From contig QKPN01000001.1 of the NCBI GenBank assembly GCA_003258405.1, positions 248,001 to 312,000 of the forward strand: a stretch of DNA of 64,000 nt, written 5' to 3'. Below are positions 27,745-37,040 of this stretch, one piece after another. Position numbers and translations under genes: made by a program. Source of the stretch: Rhodobacteraceae bacterium DSL-40. Its GTDB lineage: Bacteria > Pseudomonadota > Alphaproteobacteria > Rhodobacterales > Rhodobacteraceae. A model generated the notes under the pieces. The model saw only the letters and a list, made by a program, of their open reading frames with translations, was not told the origin of the DNA and made no database searches. Position 1 is the first letter of the stretch, and each line of letters begins with the position of its first letter.

Positions 27745-28228
27745 ACCTGACGCCACCGCATCCCCGGTCGAGGTGGTCATCGAGGACAGCCGATGGGAGG
27801 CCGACAATCTTGTTGGGCTTGCCGGGCGGGCAGGGTGGGCCGCACTCGATGGCGTCGGGCTCGAGCCCGAGTCCTTCGAGATAAGCCTGCTCGGTTGCGA
27901 TGATGTGCGGATTGCCGAACTCAATAGCATGTTCCGTGGCAATAGGAAGCCCACGAATGTGCTCTCCTGGCCGTCCGGCGAGGATATTCCCGAGGAGCCA
28001 GGCTCCGAGCCGGTCTTTCTCGGTGACATCGCGCTCGCCTGGGAGACCTGTGCCAGCGAGGCCGAGCAGGGCGGGACGCCCTTTGACGATCACATCACCC
28101 ATCTCATCGTTCATGGAGTGTTGCATCTTCTCGGCTACGACCATGAAACTGATGAAGAAGCCGAAGAGATGGAAGAAACCGAGGCGAAAATACTTGCAAG
28201 CCTGGGTATCCGGAACCCATATGAATGA
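27734..28228 (+). CDS. ybeY: Endoribonuclease YbeY
   Basis: This 164-aa, zinc-dependent RNase matures 16S rRNA 3' ends and takes part in ribosome quality control. The diagnostic HGVLHLLGYDHETDEE motif lies at about residues 124-139 (three His zinc ligands). It is preceded by NSMFRGNRKPTNVLSWPS, the family's conserved FRxKxxPTNVLSFP segment. The start at 27734 lies inside phoH, giving an 11-bp overlap. Confidence 0.96.
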   Translation: MTAEPDATASPVEVVIEDSRWEADNLVGLAGRAGWAALDGVGLEPESFEISLLGCDDVRIAELNSMFRGNRKPTNVLSWPSGEDIPEEPGSEPVFLGDIALAWETCASEAEQGGTPFDDHITHLIVHGVLHLLGYDHETDEEAEEMEETEAKILASLGIRNPYE

Positions 28229-28267
28229 GAACTGCGCCCAGAGAGGCGCGAATCGCGGATAGGAGAC

Positions 28268-29194
28268 ATGGGCGAGAAAGCCGACGGGAAGTCCGAACCG
28301 GATCATTCCCGTGACGAAAGCGAGGACTCGGAGAGTCCCGGACGATCACACTCTATTCTCGCACGCCTGTTCGGCCTGAACGGCGGCAGTGACGAGCCTG
28401 ACGAGACGGAACCAAGCTCAGTTGCCGCCGCAGAAACGCTGCGGGCGCGCAACATGCTCGTCAATCTTCGTAACATGCGCACCCTCAAGGTGAATGATGT
28501 GAGCGTGCCGCGCGCCGATATTGTCGCCGTGCCGGTGGATGCCGAGCGCGACGAGGTGCTTGGCGTGTTCATAGAGCACACATGGACGCGTTTGCCGGTC
28601 TACTCCGAGACGCTCGACCAGCCACTCGGCCTCGTGCATTTCAAGGATTTCGCACTGAAATACGGCTTTGGCCGCTCGGACGATGCCTTCGAGATGAAGG
28701 GCCTCATCCGCCCGCTTCTCTATGTGCCGCCCTCGATGCCCATTGGGGTCCTGCTGCACAAGATGCAGATCGCGCGTATCCACATGGCTCTCGTCATCGA
28801 CGAATACGGCGGGGTGGATGGTCTCGTGACGATCGAGGATCTGCTCGAGCAGATCGTCGGGGATATCGCCGACGAGCACGACGAGGACGAGAGCGGGATC
28901 TGGATCGTCGAGGGGCCGGACGTCTATGTCGCGGCCGCCCGGATGGATCTCGAGGATTTCGAAGCCGAGACCGGCGTGCAGATCTCTCTGCCCAACCGCG
29001 ACGAGGAGCCCGATACCCTGGGCGGGCTTGTCTTCCGCATTGCGGGACGGGTGCCCGAACGCGGTGAGATCGTCATTCATGAAGATGGCCATGAATTCGA
29101 GATTCTCGATGCGGATGCGCGACGGATCAAGCGCCTGCGCGTGCGTCTGAAGCGGCACCGGGATGACGACCCGCTGGCCGAGGCGGCCGAATAG
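28268..29194 (+). CDS. CBS-domain/CorC_HlyC protein (CorC type)
   Basis: The 308-aa cytosolic protein has an acidic low-complexity N-terminus. It then shows two CBS domains (about 65-185: VPRADIVAVPVDA, LPVYSETLDQPLGLVHFKD, ALVIDEYGGVDGLVTIEDLLEQIVGDI) and a C-terminal CorC_HlyC transporter-associated domain (about 210-295). It lacks the CNNM membrane domain present in the gene at 1-662. E. coli YbeX/CorC has the same position after ybeY and before lnt, linking it to Mg2+/Co2+ resistance or ribosome metabolism. Confidence 0.92.
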   Translation: MGEKADGKSEPDHSRDESEDSESPGRSHSILARLFGLNGGSDEPDETEPSSVAAAETLRARNMLVNLRNMRTLKVNDVSVPRADIVAVPVDAERDEVLGVFIEHTWTRLPVYSETLDQPLGLVHFKDFALKYGFGRSDDAFEMKGLIRPLLYVPPSMPIGVLLHKMQIARIHMALVIDEYGGVDGLVTIEDLLEQIVGDIADEHDEDESGIWIVEGPDVYVAAARMDLEDFEAETGVQISLPNRDEEPDTLGGLVFRIAGRVPERGEIVIHEDGHEFEILDADARRIKRLRVRLKRHRDDDPLAEAAE

Positions 29195-29201
29195 GCCAAT
29201 C

Positions 29202-30749
29202 GTGATCCTGACAAGGCTCCGACGGCGGCTGGCCGCAATGACGGGCTGGCGCCGGTTTGGCGCCGCCGCTTTTGCCGGGGTCTTGCTTGCCTTGGCCCAA
29301 GCGCCACTGTCTTGGGCCTTTACGCCCTTTCTCGCGCTCCCGCTGCTGCTCTGGCTGCTGGAAGGGGCGGGGCGCGCGCGGGTGGGGTTCCTCATCGGCT
29401 GGGCGGCGGGCGTCGGGTATTTCGCGGCCTCGATGTTCTGGATTGTCGAGCCGTTCTTCGTCGAGCCCGAGGTCTACGGCTGGATGGCGCCCTTTGCGCT
29501 CATCGGCATGGCAGGCGGGCTTTCGCTCTTCTGGGGCGCAGCCTTCGCCGCGAGTGCCCGGCCATGGGCCGGGCCGGGCGCGCGCCTGATCCTTCTCGCC
29601 GGCTGCTGGACGCTGGCCGAATACGCCCGCGCCCATGTGCTCACGGGCTTTCCCTGGGGGCTTGTGGCCTATGGCTGGAGCGCGACGCCGGTCTTCGAGG
29701 TGCTGTCGCTGCTCGGACCGCATGGCCTCGGCTTAGTGACGCTGCTTGCTGCCATGGCGCCCGCGCTGCTGCGCCCACGACTTGCACTTCTCGCGATCCT
29801 CGCGGTTGCTGCCGGTTGGGGCTACGGCCTCTGGCGGCTCTCGGATCCTGCCACGCCGCGCACCGATCACCTTGTCGTGCGGGTGGTGCAGCCCAATGCG
29901 AAGCAGGAGATGAAATGGGATCCGGTGCGGGAGCAGGTGTTCTTCGATCGCCTTCTCAGCGAAACCATGGCTCCGGCGACACCTCGGCCCGATATCGTCG
30001 TCTGGCCCGAAACCGCCGTGCCCTTCCTCCTTGGCGAGAATCCGGCCCTCCAGCGCGAGATCGCCGCGGCGGCCGGGCCTGACACCACGCTCATCCTCGG
30101 CATCCGCCGCCGTGCGCCCACCCCGGACGGCGATGCCTGGTTCAATTCCCTCGCCGTGCTCGATCCGGCCACGGGGGCGGCTGAGGCGGTCTACGACAAG
30201 CACCATCTCGTTCCCTTTGGCGAATACATCCCGCTTTCGCGCCAGATCGCGCGGCTCGGCATTCCGGCGCTCGCAGGGCTGACCGGCACCGGCTTCAGCG
30301 AAGGGCCGGGCCCGCGCCTCGTCCGTGCCGACGGATTGCCGCCGTTCCTGCCGCTCATCTGCTACGAGGCTATCTTTCCCTCCGCCCTCCAGCCGCCGAG
30401 CGGCCGACCGGACTGGCTCGTGCAGATCACGAACGATGCCTGGTTCGGCACGGTCTCCGGTCCCTATCAGCATTTCGTTCAGGCGCGTGCCCGAGCGATC
30501 GAACAGGGCCTGCCACTTGTCCGTGCTGCGAATACCGGCATTTCGGCAGTTGTGGATCCGATGGGGCGTGTTCTGGCCCGTATCGATCTCGGCCAACAGG
30601 GCCATGTCGATCATTGGTTACCGGCACCCCATTCGCCAACGGTTTATGCTATTCTGGGCGATGTGCCCTTAATGCTCGTAGTTGTCTTAATTTGTCTATT
30701 AACTGTCTTAAGAGTTTATGGTGGCATATCCGGCCGGGTCGGACAATAA
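29202..30749 (+). CDS. lnt: Apolipoprotein N-acyltransferase
   Basis: From a GTG at 29202 the product is about 515 aa; ATG 29238 is an alternative start. It has six or more N-terminal transmembrane helices and then a nitrilase-like periplasmic domain. The catalytic triad is visible: Glu in WPETAVPF (about residue 268), Lys in YDKHHLVPFGEYIP and Cys in LICYEAIFP. It transfers the third acyl chain onto lipoproteins. It ends the conserved miaB-phoH-ybeY-corC-lnt block. The C-terminal helix is followed by an AT-rich patch. Confidence 0.95.
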   Translation: MILTRLRRRLAAMTGWRRFGAAAFAGVLLALAQAPLSWAFTPFLALPLLLWLLEGAGRARVGFLIGWAAGVGYFAASMFWIVEPFFVEPEVYGWMAPFALIGMAGGLSLFWGAAFAASARPWAGPGARLILLAGCWTLAEYARAHVLTGFPWGLVAYGWSATPVFEVLSLLGPHGLGLVTLLAAMAPALLRPRLALLAILAVAAGWGYGLWRLSDPATPRTDHLVVRVVQPNAKQEMKWDPVREQVFFDRLLSETMAPATPRPDIVVWPETAVPFLLGENPALQREIAAAAGPDTTLILGIRRRAPTPDGDAWFNSLAVLDPATGAAEAVYDKHHLVPFGEYIPLSRQIARLGIPALAGLTGTGFSEGPGPRLVRADGLPPFLPLICYEAIFPSALQPPSGRPDWLVQITNDAWFGTVSGPYQHFVQARARAIEQGLPLVRAANTGISAVVDPMGRVLARIDLGQQGHVDHWLPAPHSPTVYAILGDVPLMLVVVLICLLTVLRVYGGISGRVGQ

Positions 30750-30826
30750 ATTCCAAGTGTGAGTGGGGGCACCTCTCGTCTGCGCGAAGTGCAGAGCGTC
30801 AGTGAACAACTGGCGACGAGGATGCC

Positions 30827-31267
30827 ATGGAATTTGACTGCTGGGTGGGATGTCTAGTGAATAGTTACTCGTTTGCGAATGAGGTCGACAAGCATGTCGG
30901 CCAGCGGATCCGCCAGCGTCGCGAGGCGCTGAAGATCAGCCAGGGGCGGCTTGGCCGGCATCTTGGCGTGACTTTCTCGCAGATCCAGAAATACGAAAAG
31001 GGCTCGAACCGGGTCGGTGCGGGTCGGCTCTATCAGATTTCAACATTTCTTGGCGTAACGCCGAATTTCTTTTTCGAAGGGCTTGGAAACAGCGAGATCG
31101 ATCTTGTCGATCCGGCATCGCGCCCGAGCGGTGTCGGGCCTGACGAGCTGAAGAATCTGACCGATGCCTTTGCTAGGGTCGGCGACAAGCACACGCGGGC
31201 CTCGATCGTCGCGCTGGTGAAATCGCTGATGACCGACCTCGACAATCAGGCGATGCGCCACAACTGA
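30827..31267 (+). CDS. XRE-family helix-turn-helix regulator
   Basis: The 146-aa protein has a Cro/CI-type HTH at about residues 24-80: GQRIRQRREALKISQGRLGRHLGVTFSQIQKYEKGSNRVGAGRLYQISTFLGV. A short C-terminal helix region ends LMTDLDNQAMRHN. This is the SinR-like, single-domain type found after lnt in several Rhodobacteraceae. The start could be internal (an in-frame GTG at about residue 11, VNSYSFANE). The target is unknown. Confidence 0.85.
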   Translation: MEFDCWVGCLVNSYSFANEVDKHVGQRIRQRREALKISQGRLGRHLGVTFSQIQKYEKGSNRVGAGRLYQISTFLGVTPNFFFEGLGNSEIDLVDPASRPSGVGPDELKNLTDAFARVGDKHTRASIVALVKSLMTDLDNQAMRHN

Positions 31268-31279
31268 GGCGCCTTCGGC

Positions 31280-31297
31280 CCCCTGCAGAGCCAGGGG
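31280..31297 (+). terminator. Hairpin after the XRE regulator gene
   Basis: A perfect 6-bp stem CCCCTG/CAGGGG with a 6-nt loop starts 13 bp after the stop. No T tract. Confidence 0.4.
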
Positions 31298-31608
31298 TCC
31301 GGAAACAGGCCGCACCCCCCGGAGCAGTATGCCCGGGCGGCCAATCCTCGGCGCAGGAGCTGGTCTCCCTGACCGGGCCATGATCTCCCCGCGTTCCGAT
31401 ACACCCAGACCTGCGGATGTTCGAGGTCCGCCCGAAAGAACCACGCACTCGCGTGGGAAGTGTCTTCACCGCCCTCACCGGTTCCGGTTTGCGGACCGAT
31501 TCTCCAGATTTTCCAGATGTTTTCCCTGGTGCGCGGCCGCCATTCGGCCCGTCATGGCAACGGCCTGCCGTCGCGGCGCCCTTTGGCGCGGGAAACGGCC
31601 TCGGCGCA
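31298..31608. other. Gene-free region between the XRE regulator gene and the rpsD promoter
   Basis: About 310 bp of ordinary GC with short frames on both strands but no recognisable product, tRNA or riboswitch fold visible by eye. I see nothing in it beyond the flanking terminator and promoter. Confidence 0.5.
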
Positions 31609-31636
31609 TTGACAGGGGGCTCAATCCCGCTATAAG
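31609..31636 (+). promoter_or_regulatory. rpsD: Strong sigma70-type promoter of rpsD
   Basis: A perfect -35 TTGACA (31609-31614), a 16-bp spacer and a near-perfect -10 TATAAG (31631-31636) lie 130 bp before the rpsD start. Transcription should begin near 31643, right at the leader's first hairpin. Confidence 0.75.
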
Positions 31637-31644
31637 CCCCCGAT

Positions 31645-31723
31645 CCGCCGCCCGATTGGGGCGGTGGCACATGGCACCCGTGAGCCCCGCAAGGGGATCT
31701 CTGTCGGCCGGGATACGCCCGGC
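31645..31723 (+). promoter_or_regulatory. Structured 5' leader of rpsD (three hairpins)
   Basis: Three hairpins follow the predicted start of transcription. They are 31645-31667 (9-bp stem with one G-U pair, GATTG loop), 31682-31701 (CCCC/GGGG capped by a GCAA tetraloop, with an outer GAG/CTC pairing across a 2-nt bulge) and 31707-31723 (GCCGGG/CCCGGC, ATACG loop). S4 represses its own mRNA in other bacteria; a similar role here is an inference. Confidence 0.5.
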
Positions 31724-31765
31724 AAAGGAAGGGGCCGTTGATATTGAGAAAGAAGGAAGACTGAC

Positions 31766-32386
31766 GTGACCAAGCGTACGTCCGCGAAGTACAAGATCGA
31801 CCGCCGTATGGGTGAGAACATCTGGGGCCGCCCGAAGAGCCCCGTGAACCGCCGCGAATACGGCCCCGGCCAGCACGGCCAGCGCCGCAAGTCCAAGCTC
31901 TCGGACTTCGGCACCCAGCTCCGCGCCAAGCAGAAGCTGAAGGGCTACTACGGCGATCTCACCGAGAAGCAGTTCCGCCGCATCTATGCCGACGCCGTCC
32001 GTCTGCGCGGTGACACCTCCGAGCAGCTCATCGGCCTGCTCGAGCGCCGCCTCGACGCCGTCGTCTACCGCGCGAAGTTCGTGCCGACCATCTTCGCTGC
32101 CCGCCAGTTCGTGAACCACGGCCACGTGACCGTGAACGGCCAGCGTGTGAACATCGCTTCCTACCGCGTGAAGGAAGGCGATGTGGTCCAGGTTCGCGAG
32201 AAGTCGCGCCAGCTCGCGATCGTTATCGAGGCCGCCGGCAGCGCCGAGCGCGATCTGCCCGAATACCTCAATGTCGATCACTCCAAGATGAGCGCCGAAT
32301 TCGTGCGCACGCCGGCTCTCTCGGACGTGCCCTATCCGGTGCTGATGGAACCGAACCTCGTCGTCGAGTTCTACGCGAAGAACTGA
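31766..32386 (+). CDS. rpsD: 30S ribosomal protein S4
   Basis: The 206-aa protein starts at GTG 31766 behind GAAGGAAG. It begins [20 protein letters not shown], as alphaproteobacterial S4 does. The S4 RNA-binding domain (about 95-155) carries [40 protein letters not shown]4 nucleates 16S rRNA 5'-domain assembly. It is monocistronic here, with its own strong promoter and a GC-rich hairpin after the stop. Confidence 0.98.
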   Translation: MTKRTSAKYKIDRRMGENIWGRPKSPVNRREYGPGQHGQRRKSKLSDFGTQLRAKQKLKGYYGDLTEKQFRRIYADAVRLRGDTSEQLIGLLERRLDAVVYRAKFVPTIFAARQFVNHGHVTVNGQRVNIASYRVKEGDVVQVREKSRQLAIVIEAAGSAERDLPEYLNVDHSKMSAEFVRTPALSDVPYPVLMEPNLVVEFYAKN

Positions 32387-32394
32387 TCGGCCTC

Positions 32395-32424
32395 GCGCCG
32401 CGTGCCTTCTTCGGGCCGCGGCGC
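32395..32424 (+). terminator. Hairpin terminator of rpsD
   Basis: A perfect 8-bp stem GCGCCGCG/CGCGGCGC with a 14-nt loop lies 9 bp after the stop. Confidence 0.5.
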
Positions 32425-32608
32425 ATGCCTGCTCCGCAGGTCTTCGCTGGCGGTGTTCCGCCGGCCGGAGTTGCGGGGCCAGGTCCTGCCCACGAGCCCT
32501 TGCGGTTGTGGGCCGGACGTTCCATACCGATCCGCGATCGGATTTCATCCGGTCGCGCTCCCGAATGCCGGGAAGGGTCAATTTCCTGATTTCTCAGTGA
32601 CATCATTC

Positions 32609-33859
32609 ATGGATTTCCGCTCCTCCCAGCCGACAGTGACGCTCGCCGAGACGCGGCGAATGCCGGTCTGGCGAAGCCCCATCGGGCTTCTCATGGTGAT
32701 GGCTGCGGCAATGCCGATCGCCTTCTCGGTCTGGAGCGCGCTTCTCAACAATTTCGTCGTCTCCGCCGCGGGGTTTACCGGCGTAGAGATCGGCTGGCTG
32801 CAATCCGTGCGGGAGATCCCCGGCTTTCTCGCGATCGGCGCCATCCTTGTCATCATGGTGATGCGGGAGCAGACGCTTGCGCTGGTGAGCCTTCTCATGC
32901 TTGGCCTCGCCGTCGCCGCGACAGCCTTCTTTCCAAGCTTCTCTGGGCTTCTCCTCACCACCCTGATCGGCTCGATCGGCTTTCACTACTACGAGACGAT
33001 GAACCAGTCGCTGCAGCTGCAGTGGCTCGACAAGCGCGAGGCACCGGAAGCGCTCGGCCGGCTCATTGCCATGGGCTCCGCCGCCTCCTTCGCGGCCTAC
33101 GGGCTCATCCTCGTGCTCTGGATCTGGCTCGATGTGGGCTACATGGCGATCTACCTGCTCGCCGGCCTCTCCACGGCGGCGCTTGCACTCTTCTGCTGGT
33201 TTGCCTATCCGCGCTTCGAAGCCCCGCACCCGCAGCGCAAGACGCTGGTTCTGCGCCGGCGTTACGGCCTCTACTACGCGCTTCAGTGCATGGCCGGCGC
33301 CCGGCGACAGATCTTCGTGGTCTTTGCCGCCTTCATGATGGTCGAGCGCTTCGGCTTCACCGTGCCGCAGGTGACCGGCCTGTTCATGGTGACCTTCGCC
33401 ACCAACATCTTCCTTGCCCCCGCCATCGGCCGCATGGTCAGCCGGCTCGGGGAGCGCACCGCGCTCGGGATCGAGTATCTCGGGCTCCTCGCCGTTTTCC
33501 TCTGCTACGGCGGTCTCTACGTGTTCGACTGGGGCCCGACAGTGGCGGCAGCGCTCTACGTGATCGACCACGTGCTCTTTGCGCTCGCCCTGAGCCTCAA
33601 GACCTATTTCCAGAAGATCGCTGATCCGGCGGACATCGCCCCGACCGCGGCGGTTGCCTTCACGATCAATCACATCGCGGCGGTCTTCCTGCCGGCCTCG
33701 CTCGGCTATCTCTGGATCGTGAGCCCCAGGGCGGTGTTTCTCCTCGCCGCAGCGATGGCGCTCACGTCGTTCTGTCTTGCCATGCTGATCCCGCGCCATC
33801 CCGTGCCGGGCCGCGAGACCATCCTCTCCCGGGGCATCCGCCCGGCCGCCGTGACCTGA
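32609..33859 (+). CDS. Major facilitator superfamily transporter
   Basis: From ATG 32609 the product is 416 aa, with about 12 hydrophobic segments and basic cytoplasmic loops. The GVEIGWLQSVREIPGF segment after TM1 and RMVSRLGERTALGIEYLGLL after TM8 are MFS-like. The substrate cannot be inferred. The stop lies 3 bp before the MATE gene, so the two may be co-transcribed. The frame extends upstream to 32402 but without membrane character. Confidence 0.85.
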   Translation: MDFRSSQPTVTLAETRRMPVWRSPIGLLMVMAAAMPIAFSVWSALLNNFVVSAAGFTGVEIGWLQSVREIPGFLAIGAILVIMVMREQTLALVSLLMLGLAVAATAFFPSFSGLLLTTLIGSIGFHYYETMNQSLQLQWLDKREAPEALGRLIAMGSAASFAAYGLILVLWIWLDVGYMAIYLLAGLSTAALALFCWFAYPRFEAPHPQRKTLVLRRRYGLYYALQCMAGARRQIFVVFAAFMMVERFGFTVPQVTGLFMVTFATNIFLAPAIGRMVSRLGERTALGIEYLGLLAVFLCYGGLYVFDWGPTVAAALYVIDHVLFALALSLKTYFQKIADPADIAPTAAVAFTINHIAAVFLPASLGYLWIVSPRAVFLLAAAMALTSFCLAMLIPRHPVPGRETILSRGIRPAAVT

Positions 33860-33862
33860 TCG

Positions 33863-35221
33863 ATGGCCGGTCCGAAGTTCACCACCGGCGCCACGATGCG
33901 CCATGTCGCGGTGATGACGCTCACCGGCGCCTTCGGCCTGACCTTTCTCTTCCTCATCGACATCGCGACGCTCTTCTGGATCTCGCGCCTCGGGGACGAG
34001 CACCTGGTTGCGGTGCTGGGCTTTTCCTGGACCATTATCTTCTTCGTGATCTCGGTGGGGATCGGTCTCGCCATTGCGGCGATGGCGCTGGTGAGCCGCG
34101 CGCTGGGGCAGGGGCGACGCGAGCAGGCGCGAAGCGTTGCCTCGGCCGCGATGCTCATCACGCTCGTGCTCCAGGTCGCGATGACGGCAGTGGTGCTGGT
34201 CTTCCGCCACCAGGTGCTGGGACTCGCCGGGGCGAGCGGCGAGACGGCCGAAATGGCGAGCCGCTTCCTCCTCATCAGCATGCCCGCGATCCCGCTCATG
34301 ACGCTCGGCATGGTCGGCGGCGCGATCCTGCGCGCGGTGGGCGATGCCTGGCACTCGATGTCGGTCTCGCTGGCTGCAGGCGTTGCCGCGCTCGTCTTCG
34401 ATCCGCTGCTCATCTTCGGGTTCAATCTCGGCATCGACGGAGCGGCCTGGGCGACCTTTCTCTCGCGCGCCCTCGTCGGCATTCTCGCCATCTTCTATCT
34501 CGGCCGGGTGCATGGCATGCTCGGGCGGGTGAGCCTCCGGACCGTGATCCGCACCGCCAGGCCGTTCTTTGCCATCGCGGGTCCGGCGATGATCTCGCAG
34601 CTCTCGACGCCCTTCGGCAATTACATCCTCACGACCCTGATCGCGCAGCACGGCGATGGCGCCGTGGCAGGCTGGGCCATTCTCAACCGGTTGTCCGCGC
34701 TTGCCTTCGGCGGCATCTACGCGCTCTCGGGCTCGATCGGCGGCATTCTCGGCCAGAACTATGGCGCCGGTCTGCTCGACCGTGTCCGTTCGACCTATCG
34801 CGACGCGCTGATCTTCGTGACGCTCTATACCGGCATCACCTGGTTTCTGCTCTACCAGTTTCGGGCACCGATCATCGCCTTCTTCCGGCTCGGCCCGGAG
34901 GGCGCGGTGGTCGTGTCGGCCTTCATCGGCCTTGCGGCGGGCGGCTTCGTCTTCACCGGCGCGCTCTTCTGCGCCAATGCGGCCTTCAACACCCTGGGGC
35001 GGCCACTCTGGTCGACGGTCTTCAACTGGGCGCGGGATGCCTTCGTGATGTTTCCCATCGCCTGGACACTCTCGGCGTGGGTCGGCGCACCCGGCGTGGT
35101 CTACGGTCAGGCACTGGCAGGCGTCGCCGTCGGTTGCGCCTCGGCCTGGATCGGCTGGCGCTTCGTCGTGACACTGAAGCCGCTGCGCGGACTTGGACAA
35201 CGCCCTTTCGGCGCTACATGA
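33863..35221 (+). CDS. MATE-family efflux transporter
   Basis: The 452-aa protein has about 12 membrane helices in two homologous halves, for example [23 protein letters not shown] and the second-half [19 protein letters not shown]. It also has the family's GQ-N motif [28 protein letters not shown] proteins expel cationic drugs and metabolites in exchange for H+ or Na+. It follows the MFS gene with a 3-bp gap and precedes msrA by about 37 bp. Confidence 0.92.
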   Translation: MAGPKFTTGATMRHVAVMTLTGAFGLTFLFLIDIATLFWISRLGDEHLVAVLGFSWTIIFFVISVGIGLAIAAMALVSRALGQGRREQARSVASAAMLITLVLQVAMTAVVLVFRHQVLGLAGASGETAEMASRFLLISMPAIPLMTLGMVGGAILRAVGDAWHSMSVSLAAGVAALVFDPLLIFGFNLGIDGAAWATFLSRALVGILAIFYLGRVHGMLGRVSLRTVIRTARPFFAIAGPAMISQLSTPFGNYILTTLIAQHGDGAVAGWAILNRLSALAFGGIYALSGSIGGILGQNYGAGLLDRVRSTYRDALIFVTLYTGITWFLLYQFRAPIIAFFRLGPEGAVVVSAFIGLAAGGFVFTGALFCANAAFNTLGRPLWSTVFNWARDAFVMFPIAWTLSAWVGAPGVVYGQALAGVAVGCASAWIGWRFVVTLKPLRGLGQRPFGAT

Positions 35222-35258
35222 AACAGGGTCCGAGCAATCAACGCCGGGGAGACCTGAC

Positions 35259-35909
35259 ATGTCCTCTTTCTTCCGCAAGACCGAACTGCCGACACAGGGC
35301 TCTGCCCTGCCAGGCCGACCCGATCCGATCCCGACCGCCTCAAGCCACTATGTGAATGGCCGTCCGCTCAAGGGCCGCGAGCTGGAGGGAGCGCAGCGCA
35401 TCGTCTTCGGCATGGGCTGTTTCTGGGGTGCCGAACGCAAGTTCTGGGAGCTGGAGGGTGTCTGGACGACGGCCGTGGGCTACGCTGGCGGCGAGACGCC
35501 CAATCCGATCTACGAGGAGGTCTGCTCCGGTCTCACCGGCCATACCGAGGTCGTCCTCGTCACCTGGGATCCCGCGATGCTCTCGCTTGATGCGCTGCTG
35601 CGCACGTTCTGGGAAAACCACGATCCGACCCAGGGCATGCGCCAGGGCAATGACATCGGCACCCAGTACCGTTCCTGCATCTATGTGAGTGATCCCGCGC
35701 AGAAGGCTGAAGCGGAAGCCTCACGCGACGCCTATCAGGCGCGGCTCGATGCCGCCGGCTATGGCAGGATCACCACCGAGATCCGCGAGGCACCGCCCTT
35801 CTACTATGCCGAGGCCTATCACCAGCAGTATCTGGCCAAGAACCCGCGCGGCTACTGCGGCCTGGGCGGCACGGGCGTCAGTTGCCCGATCGGCGCAGCG
35901 ATCGTCTGA
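35259..35909 (+). CDS. msrA: Peptide methionine sulfoxide reductase MsrA
   Basis: From ATG 35259 the product is 216 aa. The catalytic [14 protein letters not shown] has the nucleophile Cys at about residue 54. Next come [27 protein letters not shown] and [21 protein letters not shown]. Resolving cysteines lie in [14 protein letters not shown] at the C-terminus. It reduces methionine-S-sulfoxide in proteins with thioredoxin. The frame extends upstream to 35193. Confidence 0.97.
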   Translation: MSSFFRKTELPTQGSALPGRPDPIPTASSHYVNGRPLKGRELEGAQRIVFGMGCFWGAERKFWELEGVWTTAVGYAGGETPNPIYEEVCSGLTGHTEVVLVTWDPAMLSLDALLRTFWENHDPTQGMRQGNDIGTQYRSCIYVSDPAQKAEAEASRDAYQARLDAAGYGRITTEIREAPPFYYAEAYHQQYLAKNPRGYCGLGGTGVSCPIGAAIV

Positions 35910-36025
35910 AGCGCGGTTTGCTGCGACTTATGTCTAGGCCCATTAGACTAAGGATCAATTGCCCGATCCCGCGGCGCTCAGCATAATCGGCGCACTCAAA
36001 ACAAGCCAGCTCGGAGGAAACCATC

Positions 36026-36121
36026 ATGGCCTGGACGAAGCCCATCCTGCGCGAAGTCGCCTGCGGCATGGAAATCAACATGTACGGACCCGCGGAAGAC
36101 GATCAGGACGTCCTTTTCTGA
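36026..36121 (+). CDS. pqqA: PQQ precursor peptide PqqA
   Basis: The 31-codon frame encodes MAWTKPILREVACGMEINMY, then GPAEDDQDVLF. The conserved Glu and Tyr of the E-x-x-x-Y motif (E16, Y20) are the residues that PqqE cross-links to build pyrroloquinoline quinone. GGAGGAAAC precedes the start. It heads pqqABCDE, 22 bp before pqqB. The peptide is shorter than ordinary gene-finder cut-offs but is certain from its motif and context. Confidence 0.95.
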   Translation: MAWTKPILREVACGMEINMYGPAEDDQDVLF

Positions 36122-36143
36122 TCGCGGCGGCGCGGAGGGCGAC

Positions 36144-37040
36144 ATGGCGTTCCGCGCACGCGTGTTGGGCGCAGCCGCCGGGGGCGGCCTTCCCCAGTGG
36201 AACTGCGGCTGTGAGAACTGCCGCCTCGCCCGGGCGGGCGAGATACCGTCCCTGACGCAGTCTTCGCTTGCGGTGAGCGGCGACGGGCAGTCATGGGCGG
36301 TGCTGAACGCCTCGCCCGACATTCGCGCCCAGATCGCGGCATCCCCCTGTCTGCATCCGACGGATCTGCGAAAGACGCCGCTTGCATCGGTGTTGCTGAC
36401 CAATGGCGACATCGATCATGTGGCAGGGCTGCTGAGCCTGCGAGAGCAGCAGCCCTTCACCCTCTTTGCAACCGGCGAAATCCACGAGGTGATTGCGGCC
36501 AATCCGATCTTCAATGCGCTCGCCGCTGACAGGGTCGCGCGCGTCACCGTGGAGATCGGACATGAGTTCGAGATCGTAAGTGGGCTTCATGCAACGCTTT
36601 TCCCGGTGCCCGGCAAGGTGCCACTCTACATGGAGGGTGCCGAGGTCCAGACCGATCTGGAAGGCGAGCAGACCGTCGGCGTCGAGCTTCGCACAAACGG
36701 GCGGCGGATCTTCTACATTCCCGGCTGCGCGGCCGTGACCGATCGTCTCGCCGAACGCATCGGCGGCGCGGATCTCGTATTCTTCGACGGCACGCTCTGG
36801 CGTGACGACGAGATGCAGCGCACGGGCGTCGGCACCAAGACCGGCAAGCGAATGGGACACATCTCGATGAGCGGACCGGAAGGCTCGATCGCAGCGCTCG
36901 CGGCGCTCGGGATCGGCGAGAAGGTCTTCGTCCACATGAACAACACCAACCCCGTCCTGCGCCCGTCATCGCCCGAGCGCGCCGCGGCGGAAGAGGCCGG
37001 CTGGCGCGTGGCGCAGGACGGCATGGAGATAAGCCTATGA
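36144..37040 (+). CDS. pqqB: PQQ biosynthesis protein PqqB
   Basis: The 298-aa metallo-beta-lactamase-fold protein begins RARVLGAAAGGGLPQWNCGCENC, the family signature with conserved cysteines. TNGDIDHVAGLLSLREQQPF carries the metal-site DxxH. PqqB hydroxylates or oxidises the PqqE product. It overlaps pqqC by 4 bp (ATGA). Confidence 0.96.
   Translation: MAFRARVLGAAAGGGLPQWNCGCENCRLARAGEIPSLTQSSLAVSGDGQSWAVLNASPDIRAQIAASPCLHPTDLRKTPLASVLLTNGDIDHVAGLLSLREQQPFTLFATGEIHEVIAANPIFNALAADRVARVTVEIGHEFEIVSGLHATLFPVPGKVPLYMEGAEVQTDLEGEQTVGVELRTNGRRIFYIPGCAAVTDRLAERIGGADLVFFDGTLWRDDEMQRTGVGTKTGKRMGHISMSGPEGSIAALAALGIGEKVFVHMNNTNPVLRPSSPERAAAEEAGWRVAQDGMEISL

Noticed and set aside
31329-31769. 146-codon frame running into rpsD
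   Set aside because: Overlaps the rpsD promoter and structured leader; no domain.
32603-35278. 891-codon minus-strand open frame
   Set aside because: Antisense to the MFS and MATE genes; composition is His/Arg/Asp-rich shadow translation.
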